From Oscarella lobularis (taxonomy: Eukaryota; Porifera; Homoscleromorpha; Homosclerophorida; Oscarellidae), in NCBI RefSeq assembly GCF_947507565.1, contig NC_089189.1, positions 2,232,001-2,296,000 on the forward strand: 64,000 bases of DNA, given 5' to 3'. Position numbers and translations under genes: made by a program. Shown piece by piece: positions 27,461-37,749 of the stretch (the stretch's first letter is position 1; each line of letters opens with the position of its first letter). The notes beneath the pieces are model-generated. The model ran no database searches. It had not been told where the DNA came from and saw only the letters and a program-made list of their open reading frames with translations.

Positions 27461-27781
27461 ACGGCGTAGCTATCTTTCTTCTTTCCTCTACCTCCTTTTT
27501 CTAGAAGAAAGAAAAAAATGTAGAAGTATATATGCCCCGTATCAATGATGAAATTCCTTTCACAAATTTACTTGCATTCTTGTGACGTGCTGTTGAAATC
27601 ATTAAAAGTTCCCTATGTTTGTAAAAGGCAGTAAGGAAAGGAATTACATTTTAATAAAATTTCCAACTTAACTTTAAGTTTTTGAGGCTGAATAAAAAGG
27701 ATTCAGTGAATAAGTAAATAAAATAAATGTAATAATTTTTACCTCGTTTACAAAATCGTTCTTTTTCATCTTGATTAAAAT

Positions 27782-27980
27782 TTAGATACACTTCAGATGA
27801 CGCAGAAATGAGTCGGAGCAGAGCGCCGCAGTTTTACATGCTTCCAACTCGTTGTCGTCTACAAGACCGGCTTCTTGTTCGATGTCCCTGTCCTTGAGAT
27901 CTGGAGTGTTACGAGTTGCTTCGTCGTTGCTCTCTCCTTTCCCGTACGTTGCCAAGCGACGACAACGAGAATGTAAAGTT
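27782..27980 (-). CDS. Tentative terminal exon of an unidentified minus-strand gene
   Basis: On the minus strand an acceptor (AATTAGCTTTTAG) at 27,981 opens a frame of about 66 codons ending in TAA at 27,782. The peptide is hydrophilic and acidic (contains NTPDLKDRDIEQEAGLVDD) and ends LRHLKCI. Composition and the acceptor favour real coding sequence. The phase (one leftover base at the start) does not match the candidate exons at 28,896-29,337 directly, so at least one exon is missing or the two are unrelated. No family is recognised. Confidence 0.33.
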
Positions 27981-28034
27981 CTAAAAGCTAATTATTTCAT
28001 TACTTTGACCAAGAGTACGACAACATACCTCATT

Positions 28035-28056
28035 GGGGGGGGGGGGGGGGGGGGGG
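28035..28056. repeat. Poly-G tract, 22 consecutive G
   Basis: Uninterrupted run of 22 G on the plus strand, directly upstream of TCGTTTCTTTTG. Such runs are prone to slippage and to length errors in assembly, and can form G-quadruplexes. Confidence 0.9.
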
Positions 28057-28314
28057 TCGTTTCTTTTGAGCCTTTGGACAATTCAAATTCTTCAACCCAT
28101 TATCTTCTTTCTTCAGGCCACTTTGACGGCCACTTACATTATCACTACTTTTTTTCATTTATACAGACTACAAAAAAATTGGCAAGATAAACTATAAATC
28201 AAAAGGCATTAATAAAAATTTTGTGTAAAAGGCACGTGTACACAGGGAGAAATGCATACGCGAGGGCCCTTTATCCCAAGGGCTTCCCAACGCGAGGCCC
28301 CTTCATTCCTATTC

Positions 28315-28410
28315 TATATTAATTAATTAATTAATTAATTATGAAGAAGAAGAAGAAGACATGAAATGATGATGATGATACTAAATGATGATGATGACAT
28401 TGATGATATA
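28315..28410. repeat. Microsatellite cluster (TTAA)n, (GAA)n, (ATG)n
   Basis: Consecutive short runs: an ATTA/TTAA stretch, then GAAGAAGAAGAAGAAG, then two ATGATGATGATG runs. Bases 28,060-28,700 otherwise hold no open frame that can be supported. Confidence 0.85.
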
Positions 28411-28895
28411 GGGGCGGTTAGCAAGAGTGTTGCACGTGTTTAGCTGAAGTGTGGGACCCCTAAAGCTTTGGTGGATGCTTCCTGTATCGTCTATACATCT
28501 CTTTTAGTATCCTAAATGCACCACTGCTTCTTTTTCCCTATTCTATATTCTTCCCTATTCATAACGCACGCCCATTCGCCGGAACGGGGTGCGTCATCGC
28601 GAGCGGCTCGAAACCTCTAACTACAAAAGTCGCTAAAAATAGCCGCTCGCCAAAACGGAAATGACGTAACACGACTTCACCAACAAAACACACACGAACA
28701 ACACTCAAAGGATTCTCTAAGGCGGGGGGGACGATTATCGTTTAGACATTAGTCCTAGCTAGCGTTGTGCGTGGATGGAATGCGCTTGGGGGCCCCGGCC
28801 TAGAGGATAAACACGCACCCACACAAACATGCACGCGTACGCGAGAAACAAACGCGCGCGAGCGAAAAACAGGAGCTACAAATTCCCCCGCTTAC

Positions 28896-29337
28896 CTTGC
28901 GACGTCCTCTTCGCTCCGATGAGCTCTTCGATCTTCGTTCTCCTCGTCGGCGCGTCGTGTCGTCGCGCGTTCGCCGCGTCCACGCGCGTGCGAACGATCT
29001 GGAAGGAGAATTCGACGCCTGCATAGCGAATAGACGCGATTGGCTTACCGTTTCGGCGTTGGAGAGACGCGTGCTTCGTGCGTGCCTCGCGCGCGTTCTC
29101 TCGCGCGATCTGCACAAAGGGACGCTGCAATTGCACGCGAGCACTCTGGCTGCATGGACTTACCGCGATGCGCTGTGTGGCTTCGACGTTCGCCACGTCG
29201 TCCAGCCGAATGAGTCCGGACACGCGCTCGCGAGAGAATGAAATTTTGTGTGCGATGCGCTCTCCCTTGGTGCGCGAGGCGTCAAACGGCCGACCAATGG
29301 GATGACGCGCTGCTTCGGCGTAATTAGTGTTTGGCAG
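28896..29337 (-). CDS. Tentative internal exons of an unidentified minus-strand gene in a CpG-rich segment
   Basis: Reading the minus strand from an acceptor at 29,338 (CTCGCAG), a frame stays open through three segments, 29,337-29,164, 29,124-29,049 and 29,018-28,896. They are separated by candidate introns of 39 and 30 bp that begin GTAAGT/GTAAGC and end TTGCAG/ATGCAG; a further GTAAGC donor follows the last segment. Both gaps are multiples of three, so the frame is open with or without splicing, and introns that short would be extreme. The product is basic and charged (contains RLDDVANVEATQRIA and FVQIARENAREARTKH). The GC-rich, CpG-rich composition also opens other frames here, so this could be an artefact. 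No family is recognised and no ATG lies in frame upstream in the exon. Confidence 0.3.
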
Positions 29338-29622
29338 CTGCGAGCGATTCGATTAGATGAGAAAGTAATTTGACCAGTGTTCCGTGTCTGCGGTATTACG
29401 TTCGCCAAATATGGTCATTTCCGGTTACGCCCAAGAAAGGTGGAATAAAATCCGCCTACACACTGACGTTTTTGCTAGCTGGTTATTTTAACGTCTGCTG
29501 ACCTTTGCTGCACGAAAGACCAAGGACGTAATCATAACGATATTCTGATGTAGTAAGGGGTACTTTTCTAGTTGTTTATTTAATTAAGAAATAAAAAGAA
29601 ATAAAAACGAAACAAAAAATAT

Positions 29623-30039
29623 TTAAAAAATTCTTGTCTGAAATGCCTTCGGTCGATCGGCTTTGAGCTGACTGTTCCAATATCTGAGAACAAGTGATGA
29701 ATTTTGCAGGGGGATTCTCCTCGCACATACACATACGTCTGTGTCCTCTAAGGCAGAAGATGTGTTCAGAAAACCTATAAGATTAATTATTATTTTAATA
29801 ATATTGTGTCAATATTTTCAGAGATTGTCTACTTACTGACTACGGATATGTAGACTGCGCACGTGAGGCTGACCCGTTTCTCAAACTGAAAAATCAAAGA
29901 TGACGTATTGAGCCACCAGACACACCCCCTTAGGAAAAAATCGATTTGTACTCTGCATGAACTTTAGCTTACTTTTTCGTCTTCCTTTCGCTTTGTTTGC
30001 CGTTTGCTTCTCGTCCTGTGGTCGATTGGAGGACGCCAT
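29623..30039 (-). CDS. Tentative two-exon small gene (about 72 aa)
   Basis: An ATG at 30,039 opens a lysine-rich 22-codon exon (MASSNRPQDEKQTANKAKGR, then RK) ending at 29,973 at a GTAAGC donor. An acceptor (TTAATCTTATAG) at 29,775 joins in phase to a second open segment, 29,774-29,623, ending in TAA. AATAAA lies shortly downstream on the same strand. The first exon looks genuine; the second has no recognisable domain, and the first exon might instead splice to the segments at 28,896-29,337. The region upstream, 30,040-30,430, carries several TGACGTCA-like sites and is a plausible promoter. Confidence 0.25.
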
Positions 30040-30699
30040 TGTCCGTTTTCGCCCATATGGACATGCGGGTTTTTCTGCAGCGAACCTACGCGAAAAAAGC
30101 CTCGATCGTTGCAAATTAGGCAGTAGAGGCTGCTCGATCCAACTACGTAGCTACGTAGGAGTGATTTAGCTGTCGAGAACGGTCCTCGAGGCGAAAGCGG
30201 CGTCGATCGATCCGATTCTAGCGAACAGACATTTTTTCTCAGCGAACGCGCTAGTCTATCGTACACGTCGGGTTCTTACTTGGATAATCTATGCTAAGCG
30301 TGTGTCGCGAAACGAGAAACGAAGCCGAAAAGAAGAAGAAAGGCGATCGCGAGTCTTTCTCCGCCATCTTGAACGCCATGACGCGCCATGACGTCACGCG
30401 AGCAGCATGAATCATTAGCTTGCATCATTTCATTGCCTAAAATAAATTGCTGACTCGACTGCCGACAGCAAAACGCGTCAAACCGGTATTGAAACCGGTT
30501 TGCGTTTGCGCGAGAAATTTCGAACCAATCAAAGCGCTAGCTGAGCCCCACGTGACTCCAACGAACCAATGATCGCGCTGGGGTGGAGCTACGCTGTTAG
30601 AAAGCAAAGCGCACAACCGATCCCCTTCCGTTGCGGCTGAGGGTGGATGCGACGCGGTTCGCTGCGTCTCGTCCTTGATCGGATCGGCTCGGGGGAAGA

Positions 30700-31206
30700 C
30701 AAAAGGCAAGTCTGGGTTGTTGGATCAGCGTGGCCCACGGATTAATCCGTGCCGGAGCCTTAGGCAGGGCGAAGGGGGGCTTCGGCCTCGGTACGCGCAC
30801 TGGGTATAAAGGTCGCCAAAGTCTTATTGTTGCCAACAAGTACGGCCCGCGCTAGGCTCGAGCGGGCACGACTTGGAGGGGGTGTTCATTACGGTCTGGT
30901 TGCCGGCACTTATCTCACCCGATGGCACGATTAGACGGAGGATGACCTGGCTCAGGAGACTTCAACTTGGGCATTGCACTGCCTTTCTTGTCGACTCCTA
31001 CAAACAGTGGTCGGCCGCTTCTCCACTTCCGCAAGCCTCGGTTCTTCCTAGGAACATGTACCGAAAGGTTTGGTACCAGCGCGCCGGGGGACTTCGGCAT
31101 TTAGGGGCCGACTCTCATCCAGGCGGGTACTGATCGGAGTGGCCCGTGACGTCGTAACTGCCCGATACTTTTTGGAACCGGTGGTCATCGCTTTGCGGTG
31201 GCTGCC
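30700..31206 (+). other. GC-rich segment with TATA box, no supported gene
   Basis: A stretch of more than 500 bp, richer in G and C than its surroundings, with TATAAA at 30,805-30,810 inside a GC-rich context. Open frames exist (for example plus 30,873-31,133) but none has recognisable protein features. It was compared by eye with U1-U6, 5S, 7SL, 7SK and RNase P RNA landmarks without a match. It may be the promoter and leader of the plus-strand gene whose candidate first exon begins at 31,207, or a non-coding RNA. Confidence 0.35.
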
Positions 31207-31278
31207 ATGAGCTACGAAAGCGTCCGAACCTCCCCGCGGTGTAGCTCGGGTAACGCTAATACGGACGCACGAAGAAAG
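31207..31278 (+). CDS. Candidate first coding exon upstream of the MIT-like exon
   Basis: An ATG at 31,207 opens 24 codons (begins MSYESVRTSPRC) that run exactly to a GTACGT donor at 31,279. An acceptor (GGATTTTTTAG) follows at 31,322. Its phase does not link cleanly to the MIT-like segment, so whether the two belong to one gene is unresolved. Confidence 0.28.
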
Positions 31279-31445
31279 GTACGTAAAACGATAGTTTGAC
31301 AGAGACTAATAGGATTTTTTAGATTGCGCGACGAAGGAGAATGACGATCGAAGGAAGAAAAGTCGTTAGACACGTTAGATTTTAGCTAGATAAGGATTTT
31401 TTAATGCATGAGTGTCTACAATCGTTTTCTATGTGGAAATAAAAC

Positions 31446-31860
31446 GTGCGCAAATTGAATATTTTGCCGTCGCGTAGTTCGATCAATCTCCACGCGAATT
31501 TTCGCGCACGCACGCTATCGCGGAAACGTACGCACGATTTCGTCGGTCCCGCAAGTCGATTACGACGAACTGCCGAGCTCAATCGAGGCGAAAAATGCGT
31601 CGAAGCACTCGCCTGCTATCGAGAAGGAGTTCTACTCGTGATCGGCGCCGTAAAAAGTCAGTTAGGAGTGTATCTGCTTTTTTGATCGATCGATTTCTGC
31701 GTTTTCTAGCATCGAAGAACGGCGAAAAAGCGACTGGATTGCGCGACTAAGTAAGGAAGTACGTTTCGGTTTCGCGCAGATTATTAGTCAATGCCTAATG
31801 AGGATAATAGATGAAGTAAAGTTTCATTGGATAGATATTTCACTCCGTGACGTCATATAA
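31446..31860 (+). CDS. MIT-domain-like coding segment (partial model)
   Basis: A plus-strand frame contains LRRTAELNRGEKCVEALACY followed by REGVLLVIGAVK. This fits the first two helices of an MIT domain (A-x-E-L-D...EALxxYxxGxxxLLxALK) as found in MITD1, VPS4 and related ESCRT-III-binding proteins. A donor at about 31,662 (CA|GTTAGG) and an acceptor at 31,711 (GCGTTTTCTAG) continue the frame as HIEERRKSDWIARLSK, plausible for the third helix, to a TAA at 31,860. The start is unresolved: no ATG lies in frame in this segment. No PLD-like or AAA domain follows, so it is either a short MIT-only protein or an incomplete model. It is convergent with the GH3 gene. The MIT call rests on eye alignment. 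Confidence 0.42.
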
Positions 31861-31995
31861 ACGTGGGTGCAGCGAACAAGATCCGGAACACGCTTTTTTA
31901 TGTATTTTATGTATTTATCATTGAGGAGAGACGTGATTAAATAATTTTGAAACGTGCCCAAGAGTGAGAAAAAGGAATACACAGTGATTGGTTAA

Positions 31996-34900
31996 TTAAG
32001 ATAGTTTCGCCGCGTGTCTCTCCCTAATCGTCTTGAGATTAAAGAGAACACGCTCTTGACCCACTAAATTAAACTCCGACTCCAACTCCCCAACACGAAC
32101 TCCATATCGACCCGATTTAATAGCCTGGACACCGTCTCCATCAACGCTAGCTAAGACGAGAGGCGGAACGGACAGATGAACAGTCGTCGATTCACCAGGA
32201 GCAAGACGAACGCGTTGAAAACCAAACAACTCCTTTAGCGGACCGCCAGGATAAGGCGGACTCGTGAGAAAAGCCAGAACCACATCGTCTCCAAGCATAG
32301 AACCAGTATTCGTAACCACGACCGTATAATTAATAGGAGAACGAATAACGTCATCAATATTATAATTGACAACGTCTGACGTCAAGGATGACCAGTTGTA
32401 TGAAAAACTCGTATAGGATAAGCCGTAGCCGAACTCCCAGAGCGCTTTCCCCGCGTAGTAGCGATACGTAATTCCCCCATTATCACTCAGACTCATATCG
32501 AACATACTCCGCTTATTGACAAAATCAGACGGGTATACCGTCACAGGAAGACGCCCAGCCGGACTGATTTTACCCAATAGAACGTCAGCTATAGCGTCAC
32601 CACCCATTTCGCCCGGATAAAACGCTTCCACGATAGCAGGGACATGGTCTTGTATCCACGATACCGCAAGGGGGCCCCCGTTTATTAGAACGACTACAGT
32701 GGGCTTACCGGCGGCGTAAACGGCTTCTACGAGGTCGTTTTGCGAACCGGGGAGGTCCAAGACGGTGCGATCTTTTCCCTCGCTTTCCTGAGTTTCGTCC
32801 AAGCCGACGAAAATTATGACGACATCGCTGGTTTTCGCCGCGGCGACGGCATCCTTGATCATTGATGTGTCGTTTGCGTCGATTTTGCAGCCTTGAGCGT
32901 ATTTAATTTTATCGGGTCCGAGGATTTTTTCTAGGGCTTGAAGTGGGGAGTGCGAGTCGACGAGGGTATTGGTGCCGTGGTAGTTGCTTAGCATTGCCTG
33001 CGTTGCGTTCGCGTGGGGTCCGATGAGGGCTAGGGTCTTGATCTGGGTATAGTTATTGTGTAGGATAAGCGGGTTTTATTGGGTGACCGGTTTACCTTTT
33101 TTGCGTCTAGAGGGAGTAGATTACCGTCGTTTTTGAGGAGGACTATCATTTGCTGAGCCGCTTCGTAGGCGAGTTGTCTCGCATCGGACGTGTCTACGAC
33201 CTCAGGACCCAAACTCTACGCGAACAAAGAGGAAAACAACGTGAGAACGCCTCCAGAAAAAAAATCAAAGTCTATAAGCAATTACAATGTATTATAACAA
33301 ATAAAATGTAGTCAAATTTTACCAACATTTTTAAATAATTTATCGATTAAATGACTGTTTTGCAGAAGAATCTATCGCACTTAAAATTTGAACACTATTC
33401 TAAAGTAAATAAATTGATTAATTAATTAGCTAAGTATAGATCGTTCCACAGAAGAATTAATAAACTAATCCATGACTATTGACGTCAGCAATAGACATCT
33501 AATCGTATTTAGGAGTACTTACCTTATATGAAACAAGTTCCGGTGGGTCTAGTTCCCCTAGTCGTATAAATTCCCTATAAATTCGATACGACGCTTCGGT
33601 GATCGCCGCTTCCGGCACGCTTCCATTCTCCACAGCCGCGTTAAGATTCTCCGAATAGAATCTCCCACAATTCATATCGCAGCCACCAAGAACGGCGACC
33701 CGACACGTATCATTCGAATTCTTCGTATAATTATGATGATTCTCAATATTGCTAACCGCGCCGCAATCGCTCACGAAAAACCCGTCGAAGCCCCACTCGC
33801 CTCTCGCAATATCATTCTGAAATAACGAATTCGCGCAACTCGGAACGCCGTTGACGGAATTATACGAACACATGATCGATCGAACGCGCGCACGTTCGAC
33901 GCAACTCCGAAAGGGAACCCAATAATAATCGACTAAATCCTGATCGGTAACGCGCGCGTCGAAATGATGTCGATCCGTCCCGTTCCAATTTTCCAAATCG
34001 TACGCGCTGAAGTGTTTACACGTGGAAATAATTTTTAAATATTTGGAATCGTCTATTGATTGGAGCCCTGTTGAATAATGGGCTACGTATTCCGCGGAGA
34101 GAAAGGGGTCTTCACCGGGGACTTCTTGCCCGCGGCCCCAACGGGGATCCCGGAATAAATTCACGTCTGGCGCCCAGAATGCGATACCCGCTATGCCCTG
34201 GTTGTGTAGAGAGCGCGCTTCTGTGGAGACTATTTCTCCAGCGAGGCTCCAAAGGGTGTGGTTAAACGTCGCGGCGAGGCCAAGGGCGTGGGGAAAGGAG
34301 GTTGGGCAGCCTGTACTCGCGTTGTTGGGCGATGAGCCGCAGCCCGTTTTGACGCCGTGGAGGCATTCACCGAAGAGGAATTCGGGGACGCCCAGGCGCG
34401 GTACGCCGCCGTTCGAGTGGCCGGCACCGTTGCTACGCTTGAGGCTCTCCATGCTTCGAGTCTGGGGAAGGGGAGAAAGAGAACTGTCGTTGATCACTAT
34501 TTACTAAATATGAAGGTCGTGACCTTCACGTCTAAGGGTTCAGACGTCCAATTCTATCGCCTCAAAAACTGTAGACCTCGTTCTCGCGCATCAAAACTGT
34601 GTGGCTTACGAGTTCTATCGCGTCAAAACTGTGTGACTAGTTCTCTTGCACATCAAAACTATTGCGATCGTTTTTTGCGCATAACACTAGTGGGTTTGCG
34701 CATCAAAACTATTGCGATCGTTTTTTGCGCATAAACCTAGTGGGTTTGCACATCAAAACTATTGCGATTGTTTTTTGCGCATAACACTAGTGGGTTTGCG
34801 CATCAAAACTATTGCGATCGTTTTTTGCGCATAAACCTAGTGGGTTTGCACATCAAAACTATTGCGATCGTTTTTTGCGAGAATAGTATAATGCAAGAGT

Positions 34901-35594
34901 GAATCTTATCTAACGTATGCGTAAGTGTGCGAATCTCTAACCTTTTCCACGTTCTCCAGGCGTGACACCAAATCTTTGGCTCGCGTTTCCGCGTCGAGGC
35001 TGCAATTGCAGTAGGGATATTGACTCGCTGGGCTCTCGCTGCAATTCGTACTGGAACCGGCGTCGAGACAAAGAGCCATATCAGCGCCGTAACGAAAAGT
35101 ATAATCGGTCTTATTGTAGAACCAGGATTGCGACGATTCGCCGTTACAGCGTCCCATTTCGACGTTCGTACCGGCCATTTTCCCGCCACTGTGCCCTTCA
35201 ACGCATCTTTTATTCATAAGACTTACAATTACTCCTGTAGTGGAATTATAAAGGAATTGCTGATTCCATGGTTTTGACGTCGGCGAATGAACCTAGAGTC
35301 GAATAAAATATAATTTCTATAGTCGATTCTTTTATTTACTTGGAGATTTGCTTCTGAGTCGTTGCTCCATTTTTCGATGTCGAGAACTTTGCTGTCGGCT
35401 CGGAGGCTAATGCGTCTGTTGGGATAGTCCCCTTGGTCGATTTTCCATTGCTGTCTCTTTGCGGAGGAGCCCTTGGGATTGCATTGCCACACTTGGACGT
35501 TGGTTCCCGTTACGATGGGCTCCAATGACGCGGGGACAATTATAATGTCTGAAACGATGCAAAGAAGGAAAAGATTGGAGGAGAAAGAGAGCAT
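31996..35594 (-). CDS. GH3 beta-xylosidase-like enzyme with N-terminal ricin-type (beta-trefoil) region
   Basis: Five exons join in phase 0 to about 903 residues: 35,594-35,340, 35,292-34,942, 34,461-33,523, 33,215-33,096 and 33,042-31,996. Exon 1 begins with a short hydrophobic segment (LFLLCIVS), a possible signal peptide; the polypyrimidine tract just before ACATTATAATTG means the true start may instead lie in an upstream exon. Exons 1-2 carry QxW motifs (QQW, QSW) and LCLDAG, typical of ricin-type trefoil lectins. The GH3 part starts near YPYCNCSLDAETRAKDLVSR, as in plant-type beta-xylosidases. It contains GVPRLGVPEF, the nucleophile region GFDGFFVSDCGAV (D of SDCG), KNDGNLLPLD, ESEGKDRTVLDLPG and the fibronectin-III-like C-terminus. 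Expected role: secreted exo-hydrolysis of beta-xylosides or related glycans, with the lectin region anchoring to sugars. Intron 2 holds a 50-bp repeat. Confidence 0.9.
34651..34880. repeat. Intronic 50-bp tandem repeat with 100-bp dimeric period
   Basis: CATCAAAACTATTGCGATCG recurs at 34,651, 34,701, 34,751, 34,801 and 34,851. Units alternate between ATAACACTAGTGGGTTTGCG and ATAAACCTAGTGGGTTTGCA, so the real period is 100 bp. Two diverged copies (TCAAAACTGTGTG...) lie upstream from about 34,590. It lies entirely within the second intron of the GH3 gene. Confidence 0.92.
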
Positions 35595-35854
35595 TATTGT
35601 AAGGAGTCTCTATCTCTCTGTCTCTGTTTTGAGTAAGAGTAGTCACGTGCGGATTTAAAAGGGAGCACGTGGGAAAATGTTTCTAAGGGAACGTGACGTC
35701 TAACTACAGGGACACTATATTTTAAAGTCAAAACAAAGAAGAGTTACCTAATTGGATTTCCCTGTCCCCTGTACGCTACTTACCAGTCGTCAAATCAAAG
35801 AGATGTATATATATATATTTGCTTTTGATGCAAATCTGCAATCTAAATCTTTGT

Positions 35855-36143
35855 CACGTGATTATATACAGTTCCTATGTACGCTAAGACGTTAAAGGGG
35901 TTTTCTCATGATATACTTATAGAAGGGCGTTCCCTTGACAACAAACCTGTTCACGTGATCAAAAAAAGTTTCTATATACTCTACGATGATTCAGGAGTTT
36001 TCTCCCACCTACGCTCCCTTGACAACGTACCTCATCACGTGATTAATAATAATAAAGTTTCTATATACGCTCTTATTGAATCAGTGAGGGTTTCTCTCAT
36101 GCAATTCCACCTACCTGTTTCCCATGACAACGTACCTGTACTA
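35855..36143. repeat. Three degenerate direct repeats of 80-100 bp, each starting with CACGTGAT
   Basis: CACGTGAT occurs at 35,855, 35,952 and 36,036. Each is followed by a GTTTCTATATAC- or GTTCCTATGTAC-like block, then TTTTCTC and TGACAACGTACCT- or TTGACAACAAACCT-like sequence. The block fills most of the gap between the start of the GH3 gene and the end of the phosphatase gene. The rest of 35,595-36,228 has further CACGTG sites at about 35,645 and 35,668 and no coding sequence. Confidence 0.7.
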
Positions 36144-36228
36144 AGCCTGAGACCTGAGAAGGAATTGTTTGGTGAACAAGAAGACTCCTCAGCTAAAAAT
36201 GACTACGACTAAAAAGCAGCGGCTCAGT

Positions 36229-37749
36229 TTAGGGCGGAAGCAATTCGTGCAAGCGATAGCGTTCTTCAATCAAAGGACGCACGTCACTACCCTGAGAAAA
36301 CAAAAACCAAAATACCTCAATAAATTAATCACGTATTGATTATTACCCCATCAATGATTTCCTGAAGAAACGGAATGAGACGCAAGAGACTGTCATCAGT
36401 TTCGTCTTCGAACCAACTTTCGATGGGAATCCCATTAGAAAGCTTAACGAAAATCAATAAATAATTAAAACTAAAATCGTTGACATCAACCTGGTATGCA
36501 AATGACGACGGAGAATTGTCTATGATGACGGTGTGCGCCAAATCGCGACCAAGAACGTGCAAATCCTTGATGTAGTTGCCTTGGACGTGAACGCAATGTT
36601 CGCGAAATAGACGATGTCTAAAAAATTATTTATCAACAATTTTTACATACGGGGACTTCTCACTTGACTAGTTTTCTGTTGGGGTCGAGGATGTTGAGAA
36701 GTTTGTCAGCGTACGCTCGGTGTGATGACGTAAAAACTATAACCTGTATAAAAGAATTAGATTAATTTTATTCATTAATTGAATGGGTGTGTGTGTGACC
36801 TCGAATTTTTTTGACATTTCCTTGAGAAAGAATTCAAAGTGGGGTCTCAATCGGACGTATATTTTATATTCCTTGTCGAAGAATTGAACGGGGAAGTGAA
36901 GGGAGGCGCCTTTCAATTCATCACAACTGCAATGAACCAAGGTCTCATCCTAAATAAAATAAAATAATTAATCTAATTAATTAATCCAATTATTTAATCT
37001 TACCAAATCTAAGACTAAGGAGAATTGAGGTGTGCTTCTCGTTTTGACAGGAAGAGCTATTTAATTAAACGCACAAATATTTAATTAATTATTAATTAAT
37101 CCTATTTGTTTACCTGGCTGTCTTTTTCTCATTTCTTCTGTCAGAGGTGGCAAGTTCTTTATCAGCCAAAATCTAGTTCACAAATCTTATTGATTCGATG
37201 GTGGAATCACGTGGTTTCTATATACGGGTCTATTGCTAGTGGTTCGTCAGCTGATGAGACGTCAGACGACTCTATTTCCTCTTGGGACTTTGATTCGTCT
37301 TCCTCAAAGCTAACGTCTTCATTTTCCGCTAAAACATATAAAGGTTATAGGATAAATAGTTTTAGAACTTCCTTTCCTTACATATATCTTCTCCTTCTTC
37401 CTGAGAAAAGTAATGAAGCACAGGAGAAAAAAACGAACCAAGAAGCGATGCCCTAAACAAAAAGATAATGCAACAATTAAATTTATATTGATTAATTAAA
37501 AATTATTAATTAAAAGTTTTAAATAGTGATAGACTTTTTGATAAGAAAATCACGTATGACGTACGTATGACGTACGTATGACGTATTCTAATTATACCTT
37601 GATGATGAAGGTTTTGCTGGTTTTTGTGCCGATGACGATATTAATTTGATTTTGGCTTTGGGGCCCCCTTTCGCCTTTTCTTTCGCTTTTCGCTTCGTTC
37701 TTGCTACGCTTCGACTTTCTTCTGACGTCGGCGTCGACGTTGGCGCCAT
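36229..37749 (-). CDS. CTDSPL2: CTD small phosphatase-like protein 2 (HAD/FCP1-SCP family)
   Basis: Ten exons join in phase to 317 residues: 37,749-37,598, 37,452-37,382, 37,328-37,226, 37,172-37,114, 37,056-37,004, 36,949-36,800, 36,743-36,664, 36,617-36,491, 36,442-36,347 and 36,291-36,229. The N-terminus is basic and Ser/Thr-rich, followed by [14 protein letters not shown], an acidic stretch, [15 protein letters not shown] and [17 protein letters not shown]. The catalytic FCP1 homology domain has the DLDET motif (D-L at an exon end, DETLVHC in the next), [57 protein letters not shown] and [10 protein letters not shown], ending [10 protein letters not shown]. Order and spacing match animal CTDSPL2, a Ser/Thr phosphatase using an Asp nucleophile (first D of DLDET). 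It is shorter than the vertebrate protein mainly in the N-terminal linker. The upstream gap 37,750-38,398 has no coding sequence and may be shared with K1 as a divergent promoter. Confidence 0.95.
37552..37584. repeat. Three perfect 11-bp repeats ACGTATGACGT in CTDSPL2 intron 1
   Basis: ACGTATGACGT is repeated three times without interruption at 37,552, 37,563 and 37,574. Each unit contains TGACGT, a CREB/ATF half-site. The position, in the first intron just downstream of exon 1, would suit an enhancer, but simple microsatellite growth would explain it equally well. Confidence 0.8.

Noticed and set aside
28800-29408. Six overlapping open frames on both strands
   Set aside because: GC- and CpG-rich composition removes stops in all frames; only the minus-strand frame with splice-like signals was kept, and only tentatively.
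30873-31133. Plus-strand 86-codon frame
   Set aside because: No recognisable motif, no splice support, and the composition follows the GC-rich background.
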